Shown: positions 28,890 through 39,430 of the stretch, in pieces
Layout of the letters: each line of letters opens with the position of its first letter
How positions within the stretch are numbered: the stretch's first letter is position 1
NCBI RefSeq assembly: GCF_004362145.1
Contig: NZ_SNXC01000013.1
Location: 269,327 to 333,326 of the forward strand
Length of the DNA stretch: 64,000 nt
Reading direction: 5' to 3'
From: Marinomonas balearica
GTDB taxonomy: Bacteria; Pseudomonadota; Gammaproteobacteria; Pseudomonadales; Marinomonadaceae
Notes under the pieces: model-generated
What the model was told of the DNA's origin: nothing
Seen by the model: the letters and a program-made list of their open reading frames with translations, nothing else
Database searches by the model: none
Program-made: the position numbers and the translations under genes

Positions 28890-28949
28890 GACGCTGAAAG
28901 CGGCTAATCGATATGGTTAACCGCATTTCTTAAAATAACGCTGTACGTA

Positions 28950-28975
28950 ACGACGGTAATTAAAACTACCGTCGT
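28950..28975. terminator. Hairpin between convergent genes
   Basis: ACGACGGTA pairs perfectly with TACCGTCGT around 8 bases, between the convergent cNMP-binding and corrinoid adenosyltransferase genes. There is no clear T run, so intrinsic termination is possible but not certain. Confidence 0.5.
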
Positions 28976-28983
28976 ATATACTA

Positions 28984-29592
28984 TTAGTACTCTAGACCTT
29001 TCTGCGCTTTGACCCCACGTTTGAAAGCATGCTTAACTTCTGTTACTTCACTTACGGTATCAGCCAACTCAACCAAAGCGTCAGACGCGCCACGACCAGA
29101 GACAACAAGATGTTGGTTTTGAGGGCGATTCATTATCGCCGTTAGCACCTCATCTTCATTGAGATATTCGTAGTGCAATAAATACGTTAGTTCATCAAGC
29201 ACTACTAGATCCATTGCCTCATCTTGAAGCAACACTTTGGCGTGAGCCCACGCTTCTTCTGAACTTTCCTTGTCTTGCGCTCTATTTTGCGTTTCCCAAG
29301 TAAATCCTGAAGTCATAATATGCCATTGTACGTTTGCATGCTGCTTAAAAAAACGAATTTCACCAGTGTCCCATTCACCTTTTAAAAACTGCACGACACC
29401 AACTTTCATATCATGTCCTAGTGCTCTTGCCACCATACCAAGAGAAGAGCTGGATTTCCCTTTGCCGTTGCCCGTCAGTAGAACAAATGTACCTTTATCT
29501 TCTTGTGCTTTTGCGATTCGACGATCTACATGTTCCTTGATCCGCTTCATTCTTTCAATGTGCTTTTCTGGATCCTTAATCACTTTGGACAT
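28984..29592 (-). CDS. cobO: Corrinoid (cob(I)yrinic acid a,c-diamide) adenosyltransferase
   Basis: CobA/CobO/BtuR-type enzyme that transfers adenosyl from ATP to reduced cobalt of corrinoids. The 202-residue product has the P-loop FVLLTGNGKGKSSSSLGM (about 36-53), GVVQFLKGEWDTGE, and VVLDELTYLLHYEYL. It overlaps the upstream SRPBCC gene by 17 bases and lies near metH, the main B12 user in the window; since no cobalamin synthesis genes are visible it may serve corrinoid salvage. Confidence 0.95.
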   Translation of the reverse strand: MSKVIKDPEKHIERMKRIKEHVDRRIAKAQEDKGTFVLLTGNGKGKSSSSLGMVARALGHDMKVGVVQFLKGEWDTGEIRFFKQHANVQWHIMTSGFTWETQNRAQDKESSEEAWAHAKVLLQDEAMDLVVLDELTYLLHYEYLNEDEVLTAIMNRPQNQHLVVSGRGASDALVELADTVSEVTEVKHAFKRGVKAQKGLEY

Positions 29593-30031
29593 CTTTAACT
29601 ACCTCAATAGTGCTCTTAAGCGTATGCATGAAATTATCAATTTGAAGCTGCCGTTCAGTACGCACTTTTCTAAAATGTCTTAGTGCCCACCAGCCTTTTA
29701 CATTCGATGAAAAAACGATTGTGGACGAAAAATCGCTTTTAGATTCAATACTCAAAGACCAAACTTCGTTCGTATGAAATAAAGGCAACAGCACCGAAAA
29801 GCTGAGAGACAAGTGCTTAGGAGGATCTGCAATAACAACCTGACCTTTTAGAATTTTTCGTCTAAAGCCATATTTAGAAACCAGTTTAACATCCGCCAAA
29901 GAAGGCCAAGATTTGAGCGTTGAGTCGATATAGAAAAGCGGCGCGTTATCGTCTTGAAAGTGATCGAGAACAGCACGCCAAAGAGGTTCAGGGGCAGCGC
30001 GAACAATAGTAGTGGATTCGTATACTTTCAC
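29576..30031 (-). CDS. SRPBCC (START-like) family protein
   Basis: A 151-residue protein starting MKVYESTTIVRAAPEPLWRAVLDH, a typical polyketide-cyclase/START-like beginning, with a mixed alpha/beta pattern and a long C-terminal helix (RKVRTERQLQIDNFMHTLKSTIEVV). The family binds hydrophobic ligands; the ligand is unknown here. The 17-base overlap with cobO suggests coupled expression, though a functional link to corrinoids is speculative. Confidence 0.7.
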   Translation of the reverse strand: MKVYESTTIVRAAPEPLWRAVLDHFQDDNAPLFYIDSTLKSWPSLADVKLVSKYGFRRKILKGQVVIADPPKHLSLSFSVLLPLFHTNEVWSLSIESKSDFSSTIVFSSNVKGWWALRHFRKVRTERQLQIDNFMHTLKSTIEVVKDVQSD

Positions 30032-30167
30032 TCAATATGACCTATTAACCATTAAGCTAAAAATACACAATGCTAACGTAAAATGCCTCACAATACACAG
30101 CACTTAGGCAACTCAATTAACGCGGTACCACCATCACATACGTTATTGACGGCACAAAACAGATTGG

Positions 30168-30199
30168 AAGCGGCTTCTATTGGTAAATAGAGGCCGCTT
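30168..30199 (-). terminator. Hairpin past metH
   Basis: A 14-bp stem (AAGCGGCTTCTATT / AATAGAGGCCGCTT, one G-T pair) with a GGTA loop starts 12 bases past the metH stop. No T run follows on the minus strand. Confidence 0.55.
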
Positions 30200-30210
30200 A
30201 AGTCCCTTCG

Positions 30211-33200
30211 TTATATACGATCATCTTCCGGATCGTATCCAAGATTTGGAGCCAACCAACGCTCAGCATCATCTTTACTCATGCCTTTTCGTTTGGCATA
30301 ACTTTCGACTTGATCTGGGCCTATTTTCCCAACACCAAAATAATTACTGTCTCCATTTCCAAAATACCAACCGCTTACCGCCGCGGTTGGCCACATAGCG
30401 TAACTTTCCGTTAGGTCGATATCGGCATTTTCTTTGACGTTTAACAACGCCCAAAGCTTGTCTTTTTCAGTGTGATCAGGGCACGCAGGATAACCAGGTG
30501 CAGGGCGAATTCCCTGATAACGCTCTTTGATTATGGCGTCATTCGTTAGGTTTTCATCCGATGCGTAACCCCATAGCTCTTTACGCACTTTCTCATGCAA
30601 GTATTCTGCGGTGGCTTCGGCTAAACGATCTGCAACCGCTTTTATCATTATGGCGTTATAATCGTCGTGATCCGCCTCATACGCTTCGACAAGTGGATCG
30701 ATACCGAAACCCGCTGCACAGGCAAAAGCGCCCATGTAGTCATTTATGCCGTTGTCTTTCGGGGCAACAAAATCCGACAAACATTGATTGTACTTACCCG
30801 GCGTTTTCAGCTCGTTTTGATTCCGTAAAAAGTTCAAGCGTACGAGCTCTTTTTCTCGATTTTCATCTTCATAAATAACAACATCATCGTGATCAACTTG
30901 AGCTGCAGGAAAAAGACCTACCACAGCCCTCGCTTGCAGGCTGCCCTCCGCAATGACTTTAGCAAGCATTGCATTTGCATCTTCAAACAATTGAGTTGCT
31001 TCTTCACCGACAACGTTGTCTGTTAAAATTCTCGGGTAGGCTCCGGCCAGCTCCCAAGTTTGGAAAAAAGGCGTCCAGTCAATGTAACTCTGAACAACGC
31101 TAAAATCGATATCGGATTCCGTAAACACCGTTACGCCCATATTATTGGGCTTTACTATTGAGCTAAAATCCACTGCCGTTTTGTTTTCTCGTGCTTTGTC
31201 TAACGACACACGCCGCCCTGCACTAACGCGATCTTTATATCGTTGACGCGTTTTCTCATAATCATCTTTGATACCATCAATAAACGTTTGGCGACGGTCC
31301 GCATCTTTTGTCAATAACGAACTTGCAACGCTTACGCTACGAGAAGCATTGGTTACATGTACAACTTGATTACGAGAGTAGTTTTTTTCTATTTTTACGG
31401 CTGTATGCGCTTTAGAAGTAGTCGCGCCACCTATCATAACGGGAATGTCGAAGCTTTGCCGCTCCATCTCTTTCGCCACATGCACCATTTCATCTAACGA
31501 TGGAGTGATCAAACCAGACAGTCCTATAATGTCTGCCTTTTCTTCTCGTGCAGTACGTAAAATTTTCTCCGCAGACACCATGACGCCTAAGTCAATCACC
31601 TCAAAATTGTTACATTGAAGTACGACACCTACAATGTTTTTACCGATATCGTGGACGTCGCCTTTGACTGTCGCCATAATCACTTTACCAGCACTTGACG
31701 AAGCGGAATCCGCGTTGCGCGCCTTTTCTTCTTCTATATAAGGCATCAAATACGCGACCGCTTTTTTCATCACGCGGGCGGATTTCACCACTTGCGGTAG
31801 GAACATTTTTCCCGCTCCAAATAGATCTCCCACAATGCTCATTCCAGCCATTAAAGGACCTTCTATTACTTCAAGCGGACGATCATATTGCTGACGAGCT
31901 TCTTCCGTATCTTCTTCAATAAATTCTGTGACACCCTTAACAAGTGCATGACTTAAGCGCTCGCTAACGGAAAGTGTACGCCATTCCTGAGTTTCTGCTT
32001 CGACGGCTTCACCTGTTCCAGAAAACTCCCCGGCAATAGACAACAATCGGTCGGTTGCATCCTGCGTACGATTTAAAACCGCATCTTCCACCACCTCTCG
32101 TAAACGCTTTGGTATGTCTTCATATACAGCAAGCTGACCTGCGTTCACGATGCCCATTGTCATACCCTGCTTAATCGCATGATATAAAAAGACGGCATGG
32201 ATTGCTTCACGGACTGGATTATTTCCGCGAAATGAAAAAGATACGTTCGACACCCCTCCGGAAATTTTAGCGTAAGGTAACTCACGCTTGATATCACCCG
32301 TTGCTTCGATGAAATCCAACGCGTAGCGGTTGTGTTCCTCTATGCCGGTAGCAATAGCAAAAATATTAGGGTCAAATATGATGTCCTCTGGCGCAAAACC
32401 AACTTTATTGACCAATACATCGTAAGAACGACGACAAATATCAATTTTGCGATCACGAGTGTCCGCTTGACCGACTTCATCAAATGCCATCACGATGACA
32501 GCTGCGCCGTATTTCATAAGCTGACGCGCTTGCTGAACAAATTTTTCTTCGCCTTCTTTTAGGCTGATCGAGTTAACGACACCTTTACCCTGAACCCATT
32601 TTAACCCAGCTTCCAAAATGTCCCATTTAGAGGAATCTAGCATAATAGGCACACGGGATATGTCTGGTTCAGAGGCGATCAACTTTAAAAAGCGCTCCAT
32701 CGCGGCTTTCGAATCCAACATCCCTTCATCCATATTGATGTCGATAATTTGAGCGCCATTTTCTACTTGTTGCCTTGCAACTTCCAATGCCGCGTCATAA
32801 TCGCCTTCTTTAATTAAACGTTTAAAACGAGCCGATCCAGTTACATTGGTTCGTTCGCCCACGTTTACAAACAAGTTGTCATCACCAATGTTAAACGGCT
32901 CTAACCCAGACAGGCGACATGCTTTTTCAATACTAGGAACAAGGCGAGGCGTTGCATTTTTAAAAGAGTCCGCGAACACGGAAATGTGTTCAGGTGTGGT
33001 GCCGCAGCACCCTCCGATAATATTAAGTAAGCCTGACGCAACCCACTCACTGATTTCTGACAACATCTCTTCAGGCGTTTCATCGTATTCACCAAAGGCG
33101 TTAGGCAAACCAGCATTTGGGTGCGCTGAAATATAGGTATCCGCGACTCGGGACAGTTCATCAATGTACTGGCGCAGGTCTTTTGGCCCTAATGCACAGT

Positions 33201-33945
33201 TTAGTCCCACTGAAATTGGTTTAGCATGGGCAATCGAGTTCCAAAACGCTTCCGTAGTCTGTCCAGATAATGTTCGTCCGGAAGCATCTGTAATCGTACC
33301 TGAGATCATTATCGGATAACGAACACCCGTTTTTTCAAAGTATTCAAGCGTTGCATAGATCGCAGCTTTTGCATTTAATGTATCGAAAATTGTTTCGATT
33401 AGAATGAGATCGACACCGCCTTTAATTAATCCATCAATAGCGGTATCGTACGCCGCCACAAGCTCATCAAAATGGATGTTTCGAAAGCCTGGATCGTTTA
33501 CATCCGGAGATATCGTACAAGTACGAGAAGTTGGCCCTATAGCCCCTGCGACAAAACGCGGTTTATGAGGCTCCTTTGCCGTTATTTCATCGGCAACTTG
33601 TCTTGCAAGTGATGCCGATTCAAAATTTAATTCATAACTTAACGCCTCCATGTGGTAATCAATCATGGAAATCGCATTGGCATTAAACGTATTCGTTTCA
33701 ACAATGTCAGCTCCGGCCTCCAGATAGGCGCGATGAATGGCCTTAATCATTTCAGGCTGTGTCAGCGAAAGAAGATCATTATTTCCCTTAAGTTCACTCG
33801 CCCAATCAGCAAACCGTTCACCACGGAAACCGGCTTCGTCAAGCTTATGATCCTGAATCATAGTGCCCATTGCACCGTCGAGAATCAGAACGTCTTCCTT
33901 TAATCGGCTTTCGATTACTTCATAAGAACGAGATTTAACGATCAC
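30211..33945 (-). CDS. metH: Cobalamin-dependent methionine synthase
   Basis: Transfers methyl from methyltetrahydrofolate to homocysteine through B12. The 1244-residue protein has all modules: homocysteine domain with zinc cysteines Cys250 (GLNCALGP) and Cys313/314 ([10 protein letters not shown]), pterin-binding domain ([15 protein letters not shown] from about 360), helical cap, B12 domain with DVHDIGKN (lower-axial His) and [13 protein letters not shown], and the C-terminal AdoMet reactivation domain ([15 protein letters not shown]). Length is near E. coli MetH (1227). No cobalamin or SAM riboswitch is recognisable in the 249-base leader. Confidence 0.98.
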   Translation of the reverse strand: MIVKSRSYEVIESRLKEDVLILDGAMGTMIQDHKLDEAGFRGERFADWASELKGNNDLLSLTQPEMIKAIHRAYLEAGADIVETNTFNANAISMIDYHMEALSYELNFESASLARQVADEITAKEPHKPRFVAGAIGPTSRTCTISPDVNDPGFRNIHFDELVAAYDTAIDGLIKGGVDLILIETIFDTLNAKAAIYATLEYFEKTGVRYPIMISGTITDASGRTLSGQTTEAFWNSIAHAKPISVGLNCALGPKDLRQYIDELSRVADTYISAHPNAGLPNAFGEYDETPEEMLSEISEWVASGLLNIIGGCCGTTPEHISVFADSFKNATPRLVPSIEKACRLSGLEPFNIGDDNLFVNVGERTNVTGSARFKRLIKEGDYDAALEVARQQVENGAQIIDINMDEGMLDSKAAMERFLKLIASEPDISRVPIMLDSSKWDILEAGLKWVQGKGVVNSISLKEGEEKFVQQARQLMKYGAAVIVMAFDEVGQADTRDRKIDICRRSYDVLVNKVGFAPEDIIFDPNIFAIATGIEEHNRYALDFIEATGDIKRELPYAKISGGVSNVSFSFRGNNPVREAIHAVFLYHAIKQGMTMGIVNAGQLAVYEDIPKRLREVVEDAVLNRTQDATDRLLSIAGEFSGTGEAVEAETQEWRTLSVSERLSHALVKGVTEFIEEDTEEARQQYDRPLEVIEGPLMAGMSIVGDLFGAGKMFLPQVVKSARVMKKAVAYLMPYIEEEKARNADSASSSAGKVIMATVKGDVHDIGKNIVGVVLQCNNFEVIDLGVMVSAEKILRTAREEKADIIGLSGLITPSLDEMVHVAKEMERQSFDIPVMIGGATTSKAHTAVKIEKNYSRNQVVHVTNASRSVSVASSLLTKDADRRQTFIDGIKDDYEKTRQRYKDRVSAGRRVSLDKARENKTAVDFSSIVKPNNMGVTVFTESDIDFSVVQSYIDWTPFFQTWELAGAYPRILTDNVVGEEATQLFEDANAMLAKVIAEGSLQARAVVGLFPAAQVDHDDVVIYEDENREKELVRLNFLRNQNELKTPGKYNQCLSDFVAPKDNGINDYMGAFACAAGFGIDPLVEAYEADHDDYNAIMIKAVADRLAEATAEYLHEKVRKELWGYASDENLTNDAIIKERYQGIRPAPGYPACPDHTEKDKLWALLNVKENADIDLTESYAMWPTAAVSGWYFGNGDSNYFGVGKIGPDQVESYAKRKGMSKDDAERWLAPNLGYDPEDDRI

Positions 33946-34194
33946 ACTTTCACCTCAAATATTAAGTCGCTCCATTACTATAACTGACGCAATAAAATTC
34001 GAGGTGAAAATTTATAATAAGAAAATGAATGAACCGAATGAATGACGAATTTAAAAACAGCTAATCAGATAATCTTGTATTGAGGAGGATTCCAAGAGGG
34101 GAATTTACATATATCAGTTTCCCTCCTCCAAAAACAGCTCATTTTTAGAAGAGGAAAACAACACAACTATTTTAAAAAAACTTTTGCACGATGA

Positions 34195-35673
34195 CTACGG
34201 GTTTACCGGAGTCAGAGACAGTAAGCTTTTTAGAAGTGTCCAAAAATCAGCAACAGAACTGATTTCCAATTTTTCTGATGGCGAGTGGGCGCCGCGTATA
34301 TTTGGCCCAAATGACACCATCTCCATGCCCGGATATTTCGCACCAATAATGCCACACTCTAAACCCGCATGTATGACCTTAACGTTTGCTTCGTAACCCA
34401 TCGCTGCTTTATGTACATTCAAAAACTGTTTTAACAGACGAGCTTCTGGCTCAGGTTTCCAGCCAGGGTAACCATTTTCGAACACCACTTCAGCGCCACA
34501 AAGGAGAAACGCACTTTTTGCTTTGTTTGCAACATTTTCAAACGCTGAGTCAATCATCGATCGGGTTAGCAAACATGCAGAAAACACCATTGTTTGGGTA
34601 CCGTCTGCTTCTAAACTTATTACGCCTAAATTACTCGACGTTTCCGTCACACCTGCTAACTCAGAACTCATCTTCATCACGCCATGTGGAGCGCAATTTA
34701 ATGATGCAAGCAGCGCTTCCTGATCCTCTAAAGCCAAGGAGCTAGCATGAGCACTTCCAGCGCTCAACTTAACGCCAAGATCAGGTTCAGTCTGCGCGAA
34801 CTCGTTTTTTATATCGCGATACAGCAGTTTAAGAGAAGATTCTATTTCGTCAAAATGATGAGGCGCTGCGTTGAACGTAGCAACAGCATCTCGGGCAATC
34901 GCATTACGCAACGTACCGCCAGAAAATGAGGTTAACGATACCGAGAACTGATTGTGTAACGCATTAAGCAAACGAACTAACAGTTCGTTGGCGCTGGCTC
35001 TCCCTTTATGAATGTCTAACCCAGAGTGTCCGCCTTTTAAACCGTCAATTTTTAACGTCAACCCTATTTGATTTTCCGATGCGTCTACAGAATTGAAGCA
35101 CCTTTTTACATTAACATCGACACCGCCCGCACACCCTATGTACACATCACCACGATCTTCAGAATCAAGGTTCAAAAGAATTTTGCCTTTTAATATGCCT
35201 TCTTCCAGTTGCAGCGCTCCACGCAAGCTGGATTCCTCTTCAATGGTAAACAATGCTTCAATCGGTCCGTGTTCTATATCTTGAGAGTCAAGAACAGCAA
35301 GCGCCGCAGCAACACCAATGCCATTGTCTGCACCTAAAGTTGTTTCGGTCGCGTGAACCCATCCGTCAATTACTTGGGTTTTTATAGGGTCCTTGTCAAA
35401 ATCATGCATTGAGGTTGCATTTTTCTGGGCCACCATATCTAAATGCCCCTGAAGAACAACGCCCATACAGTTTTCCATACCTTTTGTAGCGCCCTTTCGT
35501 ATGATCAGGTTACCAACAGGGTCAACATAGGTCTCAAGCGCCTTTGACTCAGCCCATCTAATAAGCTTTTTCCTTAAATCGGCTTCTTTGTAAGAAGGCC
35601 TAGGTGTATTACACAACGTTTGAAAATGGCGCCATACTATTCTCGGTTCCAAAGTGGCTAAGTGCTCATTCAT
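34195..35673 (-). CDS. pepD: Aminoacyl-histidine dipeptidase (peptidase D)
   Basis: M20C-family zinc dipeptidase cleaving Xaa-His dipeptides such as carnosine. The 492-residue product begins LEPRIVWRHFQTLCNTPRPS, with metal-ligand motifs VVLQGHLDMVAQ and TLGADNGIGVA, catalytic IEEESSLRGA, and the C-terminal HAGLECGIIGAKYPGMEMVSFGP. Between its stop and metH is a GAGGAGG/CCTCCTC inverted repeat (34082-34133) that may act as its terminator. Confidence 0.96.
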   Translation of the reverse strand: MNEHLATLEPRIVWRHFQTLCNTPRPSYKEADLRKKLIRWAESKALETYVDPVGNLIIRKGATKGMENCMGVVLQGHLDMVAQKNATSMHDFDKDPIKTQVIDGWVHATETTLGADNGIGVAAALAVLDSQDIEHGPIEALFTIEEESSLRGALQLEEGILKGKILLNLDSEDRGDVYIGCAGGVDVNVKRCFNSVDASENQIGLTLKIDGLKGGHSGLDIHKGRASANELLVRLLNALHNQFSVSLTSFSGGTLRNAIARDAVATFNAAPHHFDEIESSLKLLYRDIKNEFAQTEPDLGVKLSAGSAHASSLALEDQEALLASLNCAPHGVMKMSSELAGVTETSSNLGVISLEADGTQTMVFSACLLTRSMIDSAFENVANKAKSAFLLCGAEVVFENGYPGWKPEPEARLLKQFLNVHKAAMGYEANVKVIHAGLECGIIGAKYPGMEMVSFGPNIRGAHSPSEKLEISSVADFWTLLKSLLSLTPVNP

Positions 35674-35776
35674 AAAAATTCTCGCAGGCTCCTTTCAATT
35701 TGAGTTAACAATATATGGAATGGTCATTAGGAGGCAATTCAAATAAAGAAACACTCTTATTTAAAAAGTAAATAAG

Positions 35777-35809
35777 AAAAAGCCGTAAGGTTGACCCTTA
35801 CGGCTTTTT
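35777..35809 (-). terminator. Rho-independent terminator after gor
   Basis: AAAAAGCCGTAAGG pairs over 14 bp with CCTTACGGCTTTTT around a 5-base loop, 24 bases past the gor stop, with T run on the minus strand. Confidence 0.93.
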
Positions 35810-35832
35810 AGATGTTCAAGTGAACTTAAATT

Positions 35833-37197
35833 CTAACGGTTTCGTTGTTTCAGCGCATTTGCTGAAAACGTAACAAACTCTTCCGCACTTGTAGGATGTA
35901 CACCAACGGTCGAATCAAAATGCGCTTTTGTTGCTCCCGCTTTAATTGCAATCCCCAAGCCTTGAATGATCTCACCAGCATAATCGCCAACGATATGAGC
36001 ACCGATTACTTTGTCGTTCTCATTATTGACAATTAACTTCATGAATGACCGACCTTCGTTTCCACTCAAGGTGTTTTTCATGGCTTTAAAGTCTGTTTGG
36101 TATACCCGAATATCCATCCCTTTGGAGTCAGCATCGTCTTCACTCAAACCAACGGTACCAATCTGAGGCTGACTAAACACTGCCGTTGGAATGTTATCGT
36201 AATCCAGCTGAACGTCGCGCCCTTCAAACCAATAATCCAGCAAAGCCATCGCTTCTTTAATTGCAACCGGAGTAAGCTGTATATTGTCGGTCACATCGCC
36301 AATTGCGTATATACTTGGCACACTGGATTGATAATTTCGGTTTACTTTGATTGCACCTTTGCCAGACGTATCGACGCCCACATCTGCCAAACCAATGCTT
36401 GCTGTATTGGGCACTCTACCCGTGGCATACAAAACAAGCCCAAAGTCTTCATCATAGCCATCTTTAAATGTTACACGCTTAATGCCGTCATCTTCGGAAA
36501 TGCTCGAGACATCAGTATTCAATCGTACATCAACGCCTAACCTAATATATTCTTGTGACGCAAACGCTCGTACATCAGAATCGAACCCTCGTAAAAGCTG
36601 ATCACCACGATAAGCCAATGTCACATCAACACCAAGACCTTTTAAAATGCATGCAAATTCAACCGCAATGTACCCGCCACCCACTACCAGTGCTTTAGAC
36701 GGCAACTCCTCCAAATAGAACATATTGTCTGATACAACGACGTGTTCTTTACCTGGAATATCAGGAACAAAGGGTGTCGCACCAACAGCGATCAATATAC
36801 GCTCGGCAGTATAAGTCTTACCGGCCACCTCTACCGTATGTGCATCAACAAGTTTTCCATGCCCATCGATAACTTCAACACCCGGAGATGCCAACAGGTT
36901 TCCGTAGATACCATTTAAACGCTCGATTTCTTTCGTTTTATTGTCTCGTAATGTCTTCCAATCAAACGACGGCTCAGGAAACGACCAACCGTATCCTTTA
37001 GCATCCTGCGCTACATGGGAAAATTCCGAACCGTATACAAATAGTTTCTTCGGAACACAACCGATGTTAACGCATGTTCCCCCCAATGCAGACGACTCAG
37101 CGACAGCGACCTTATAGCCTTTAGATGCCGCAACGCGACTCGCGCGAACACCGCCAGAACCAGCACCTATAACAAACAAATCGTACTGATAAGACAT
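35833..37197 (-). CDS. gor: Glutathione reductase
   Basis: FAD enzyme that regenerates reduced glutathione with NADPH. The 454-residue product has the FAD motif FVIGAGSGGVRASR, redox disulfide Cys42/Cys47 (GGTCVNIGCVPKK), NADPH motif VVGGGYIAVEFA, and the C-terminal dimer/catalytic HPTSAEEFVTF. GAGGAG before this ATG decides the start; a TTG seven codons upstream is unlikely. NADPH preference is inferred from the family. Confidence 0.95.
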   Translation of the reverse strand: MSYQYDLFVIGAGSGGVRASRVAASKGYKVAVAESSALGGTCVNIGCVPKKLFVYGSEFSHVAQDAKGYGWSFPEPSFDWKTLRDNKTKEIERLNGIYGNLLASPGVEVIDGHGKLVDAHTVEVAGKTYTAERILIAVGATPFVPDIPGKEHVVVSDNMFYLEELPSKALVVGGGYIAVEFACILKGLGVDVTLAYRGDQLLRGFDSDVRAFASQEYIRLGVDVRLNTDVSSISEDDGIKRVTFKDGYDEDFGLVLYATGRVPNTASIGLADVGVDTSGKGAIKVNRNYQSSVPSIYAIGDVTDNIQLTPVAIKEAMALLDYWFEGRDVQLDYDNIPTAVFSQPQIGTVGLSEDDADSKGMDIRVYQTDFKAMKNTLSGNEGRSFMKLIVNNENDKVIGAHIVGDYAGEIIQGLGIAIKAGATKAHFDSTVGVHPTSAEEFVTFSANALKQRNR

Positions 37198-37345
37198 CAC
37201 ATAAAACTCCTCAATCAATTTTTAACGACTGTAACCATAATAGAAAGCCATTACAAATGCTCTAAAAGCGCTCCAATTATCGCATTTTTTAACAATAAGC
37301 TTTATTCTTGTCTTATTCAGGCTTAACTAACAAGGCTAAACAAAT

Positions 37346-38152
37346 ATGAAAGTTATCTCTTTTAATATCAACGGACTAAGAGCACGTCCTCATCAAATCG
37401 CAGCACTTACCGAAAAACACCAGCCTGATGTAATCGGCTTACAAGAAATAAAAGTGCATGACGATGCATTTCCAAAAGAAATTCCTGAAGAACACGGGTA
37501 TCACGCATATTACTATGGGCAAAAGTCTCACTACGGCGTTGCCATCTTCAGCAAGCAACCTGCTGTAAAAGTGGAATACGGATTTCCAACAGATGAAGAA
37601 GACGCACAACGTCGCATGATCATCGCTACATTCGATACCGAAAACGGCCCAGTTAAAATCATTAATGGCTATTTCCCGCAGGGTGAAAGTCAAGATCACG
37701 AAACAAAGTTTCCTGCAAAGCGAAAGTTCTATGCTGACCTTATGTCATACCTTGAAAACCACACAAAAGATGAAAAAATTATCGTCATGGGTGATGTCAA
37801 CATTTCCCCTACTGACCTCGACATCGGCATTGGCGAAAAAAACGCCAAACGATGGTTAAAAACTGGAAAGTGTAGTTTCCTCCCCGAAGAAAGAGAGTGG
37901 TTCAACAAATTGTTAAACTGGGGATTAACAGATACTTATCGCTCTCAAAACCCAGACAGTAACGAATTGTTTAGCTGGTTCGATTACCGCTCAAAAGGAT
38001 TCGATGATTCACCGAAACGAGGTCTAAGAATCGATGTTATTCTTGCAAGCGACGGATTAGTTGATCAGTTAGTGGAAACTGGCATAGACTATGATATTCG
38101 TGGTTCGGAAAAACCTTCTGATCACGCTCCTATTTGGGCTAGCTTTTCCTAA
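37346..38152 (+). CDS. xthA: Exodeoxyribonuclease III
   Basis: AP endonuclease and 3'-5' exonuclease of base-excision repair. The 268-residue protein starts [18 protein letters not shown], with [12 protein letters not shown] (metal Glu), [23 protein letters not shown] and the C-terminal [10 protein letters not shown] and [10 protein letters not shown] catalytic His/Asp. It is divergent from gor; a promoter must lie in the 148-base gap. Confidence 0.96.
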   Translation: MKVISFNINGLRARPHQIAALTEKHQPDVIGLQEIKVHDDAFPKEIPEEHGYHAYYYGQKSHYGVAIFSKQPAVKVEYGFPTDEEDAQRRMIIATFDTENGPVKIINGYFPQGESQDHETKFPAKRKFYADLMSYLENHTKDEKIIVMGDVNISPTDLDIGIGEKNAKRWLKTGKCSFLPEEREWFNKLLNWGLTDTYRSQNPDSNELFSWFDYRSKGFDDSPKRGLRIDVILASDGLVDQLVETGIDYDIRGSEKPSDHAPIWASFS

Positions 38153-38294
38153 AAGTAGTTGCACCTGCACTCAGTCGCCATTACTTGTATTTAAAAGCGG
38201 ATTTTTGAGCGTTTTTTAGACACCCATAAATTCGCAAGACCAAAACCCTGCAAACAGGAAGGAAGAGAGAATTATCAGACCTCTTCCCCCAAGT

Positions 38295-38315
38295 TTATCC
38301 ACAGAGTCTGTGGAT
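38295..38315. promoter_or_regulatory. 19-bp palindrome overlapping a perfect DnaA box, upstream of the arsR-type gene
   Basis: ATCCACAGAGTCTGTGGAT (38297-38315) is a perfect palindrome around one central G, centred about 59 bases upstream of the ATG, a fitting place for an autoregulatory operator. The left arm extends to TTATCCACA (38295-38303), an exact match to the DnaA box consensus; the right arm gives a one-mismatch box in the opposite direction. Confidence 0.55.
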
Positions 38316-38364
38316 GAATACTGAAAAATGTAAACACGTTTAAAATTATTGGACAGCAGTACCT

Positions 38365-38676
38365 ATGACAGATAGCAACTTATCCATGGATGAAATGTTA
38401 GCGCGCGCTTCAGAAGCAGCGGGCTTTTTAAAAGCATTAGGAAATGAACGACGTTTAATTATCTTATGCAACCTAGTGGATCAAGAACTGTCCGTTAGCG
38501 GCCTAAATGAAAGACTCCCGTTGAGCCAATCAGCGCTTTCTCAACATTTAGCAGTACTAAGGAAAGATGGATTGGTCACAACACGACGAGATTCCCAAAC
38601 CATCTATTATTCCATCGGCGATGAACGAGTACGACAACTCATGCAAACTATGTATACACTATTTTGCAAAGGATAA
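38365..38676 (+). CDS. ArsR-family regulator of the BigR/SqrR persulfide-sensor pattern
   Basis: A 103-residue winged-helix repressor: AAGFLKALGNERRLIILCNLV, recognition helix LSQSALSQHLAVLRKDGLV, wing TTRRDSQTIYYSI. It has only two cysteines, Cys35 (ILCNL) and Cys101 (TLFCKG), 66 residues apart, the same spacing as the redox pair of BigR (Cys42/Cys108) and SqrR (Cys41/Cys107), which form a disulfide or tetrasulfide with persulfides. Arsenic-type CxC metal sites are absent. Targets may include itself and sulfur genes. The usual partner persulfide dioxygenase or SQR gene is not adjacent. Confidence 0.83.
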   Translation: MTDSNLSMDEMLARASEAAGFLKALGNERRLIILCNLVDQELSVSGLNERLPLSQSALSQHLAVLRKDGLVTTRRDSQTIYYSIGDERVRQLMQTMYTLFCKG

Positions 38677-38714
38677 AACATTACTCGTTTTCTGCAATCC
38701 ATGATCGTACCCGT

Positions 38715-39422
38715 TCAACTCGATTTATTGAGATGTGAAGCCAGCCACTTAGGTTGCTCCATGGGCAACATATGCCCACAATCAGACGTTAGATAGATAT
38801 TCAAATTTTCTACCTGTGAAAGTTTACGAATTTGTCTCATTGAAATAAGACTGTCTTCCATCCCAATAAATGCTTTAATCGGTACGCGCGAAGCGCTCAA
38901 CTCATCGATAAGGCACGGCCTATTCATCGTAGCACTTAACTGACTGACAAAGGCTTGTTCTCCTAATACATCCGCCATCGACATTATTTGTTGAACGAGA
39001 CTTCGCTTACGTCGACTACGAGCACCTAGCATAGATTCCGCTTTCTTTACGGGCACTCCTTGGTACCCTCGCTTAGATACCCAATTAAGCGCCTGTTTTC
39101 GCTGAGCTAGCTCACTTTCAGGCAATGCCTGAGCACTATTTGACACCACGTATAGACGAGAAACCCTCTCAGGGTTATAGGCGGTGAAATAGCTTGCCAA
39201 ATACCCTCCCAATGAAAATCCAACCATTTCAACAGGCTCGTCTGGCAATACGGTCGCAATTTTATCTATCATTGCGCGTAAACTAGATGCCATTGGGATA
39301 TCAATGTGAATAAGCTCTGTTGAAGGGTCCAAATGTCTTTCGACATCCGACCAAAGCCGCTCATCACACATGGTACCGGGTAGACAGTAGAGTTTTCTGC
39401 GTATCAACTTTGTCTTTAACAT
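38715..39422 (-). CDS. Alpha/beta hydrolase
   Basis: A 235-residue hydrolase with the early LYCLPGTMCDERLW loop, nucleophile elbow VGFSLGGYLAS (Ser70), acid in FIGMEDSLIS and His217 in SDCGHMLPMEQP. No signal peptide. The closest familiar shape is a BioH/carboxylesterase-type enzyme; substrate unknown. It lies 8 bases behind the ligase gene and is probably cotranscribed with it. No good Shine-Dalgarno sequence is seen. Confidence 0.82.
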   Translation of the reverse strand: MLKTKLIRRKLYCLPGTMCDERLWSDVERHLDPSTELIHIDIPMASSLRAMIDKIATVLPDEPVEMVGFSLGGYLASYFTAYNPERVSRLYVVSNSAQALPESELAQRKQALNWVSKRGYQGVPVKKAESMLGARSRRKRSLVQQIMSMADVLGEQAFVSQLSATMNRPCLIDELSASRVPIKAFIGMEDSLISMRQIRKLSQVENLNIYLTSDCGHMLPMEQPKWLASHLNKSS

Positions 39423-39430
39423 AAATGGTC

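Noticed and set aside
33946..34194. Possible cobalamin or SAM riboswitch in the metH leader
   Set aside because: I looked for the B12-box and SAM-type conserved cores and did not find them. The GAGGAGG/CCTCCTC repeat at 34082-34133 is better read as a pepD terminator.
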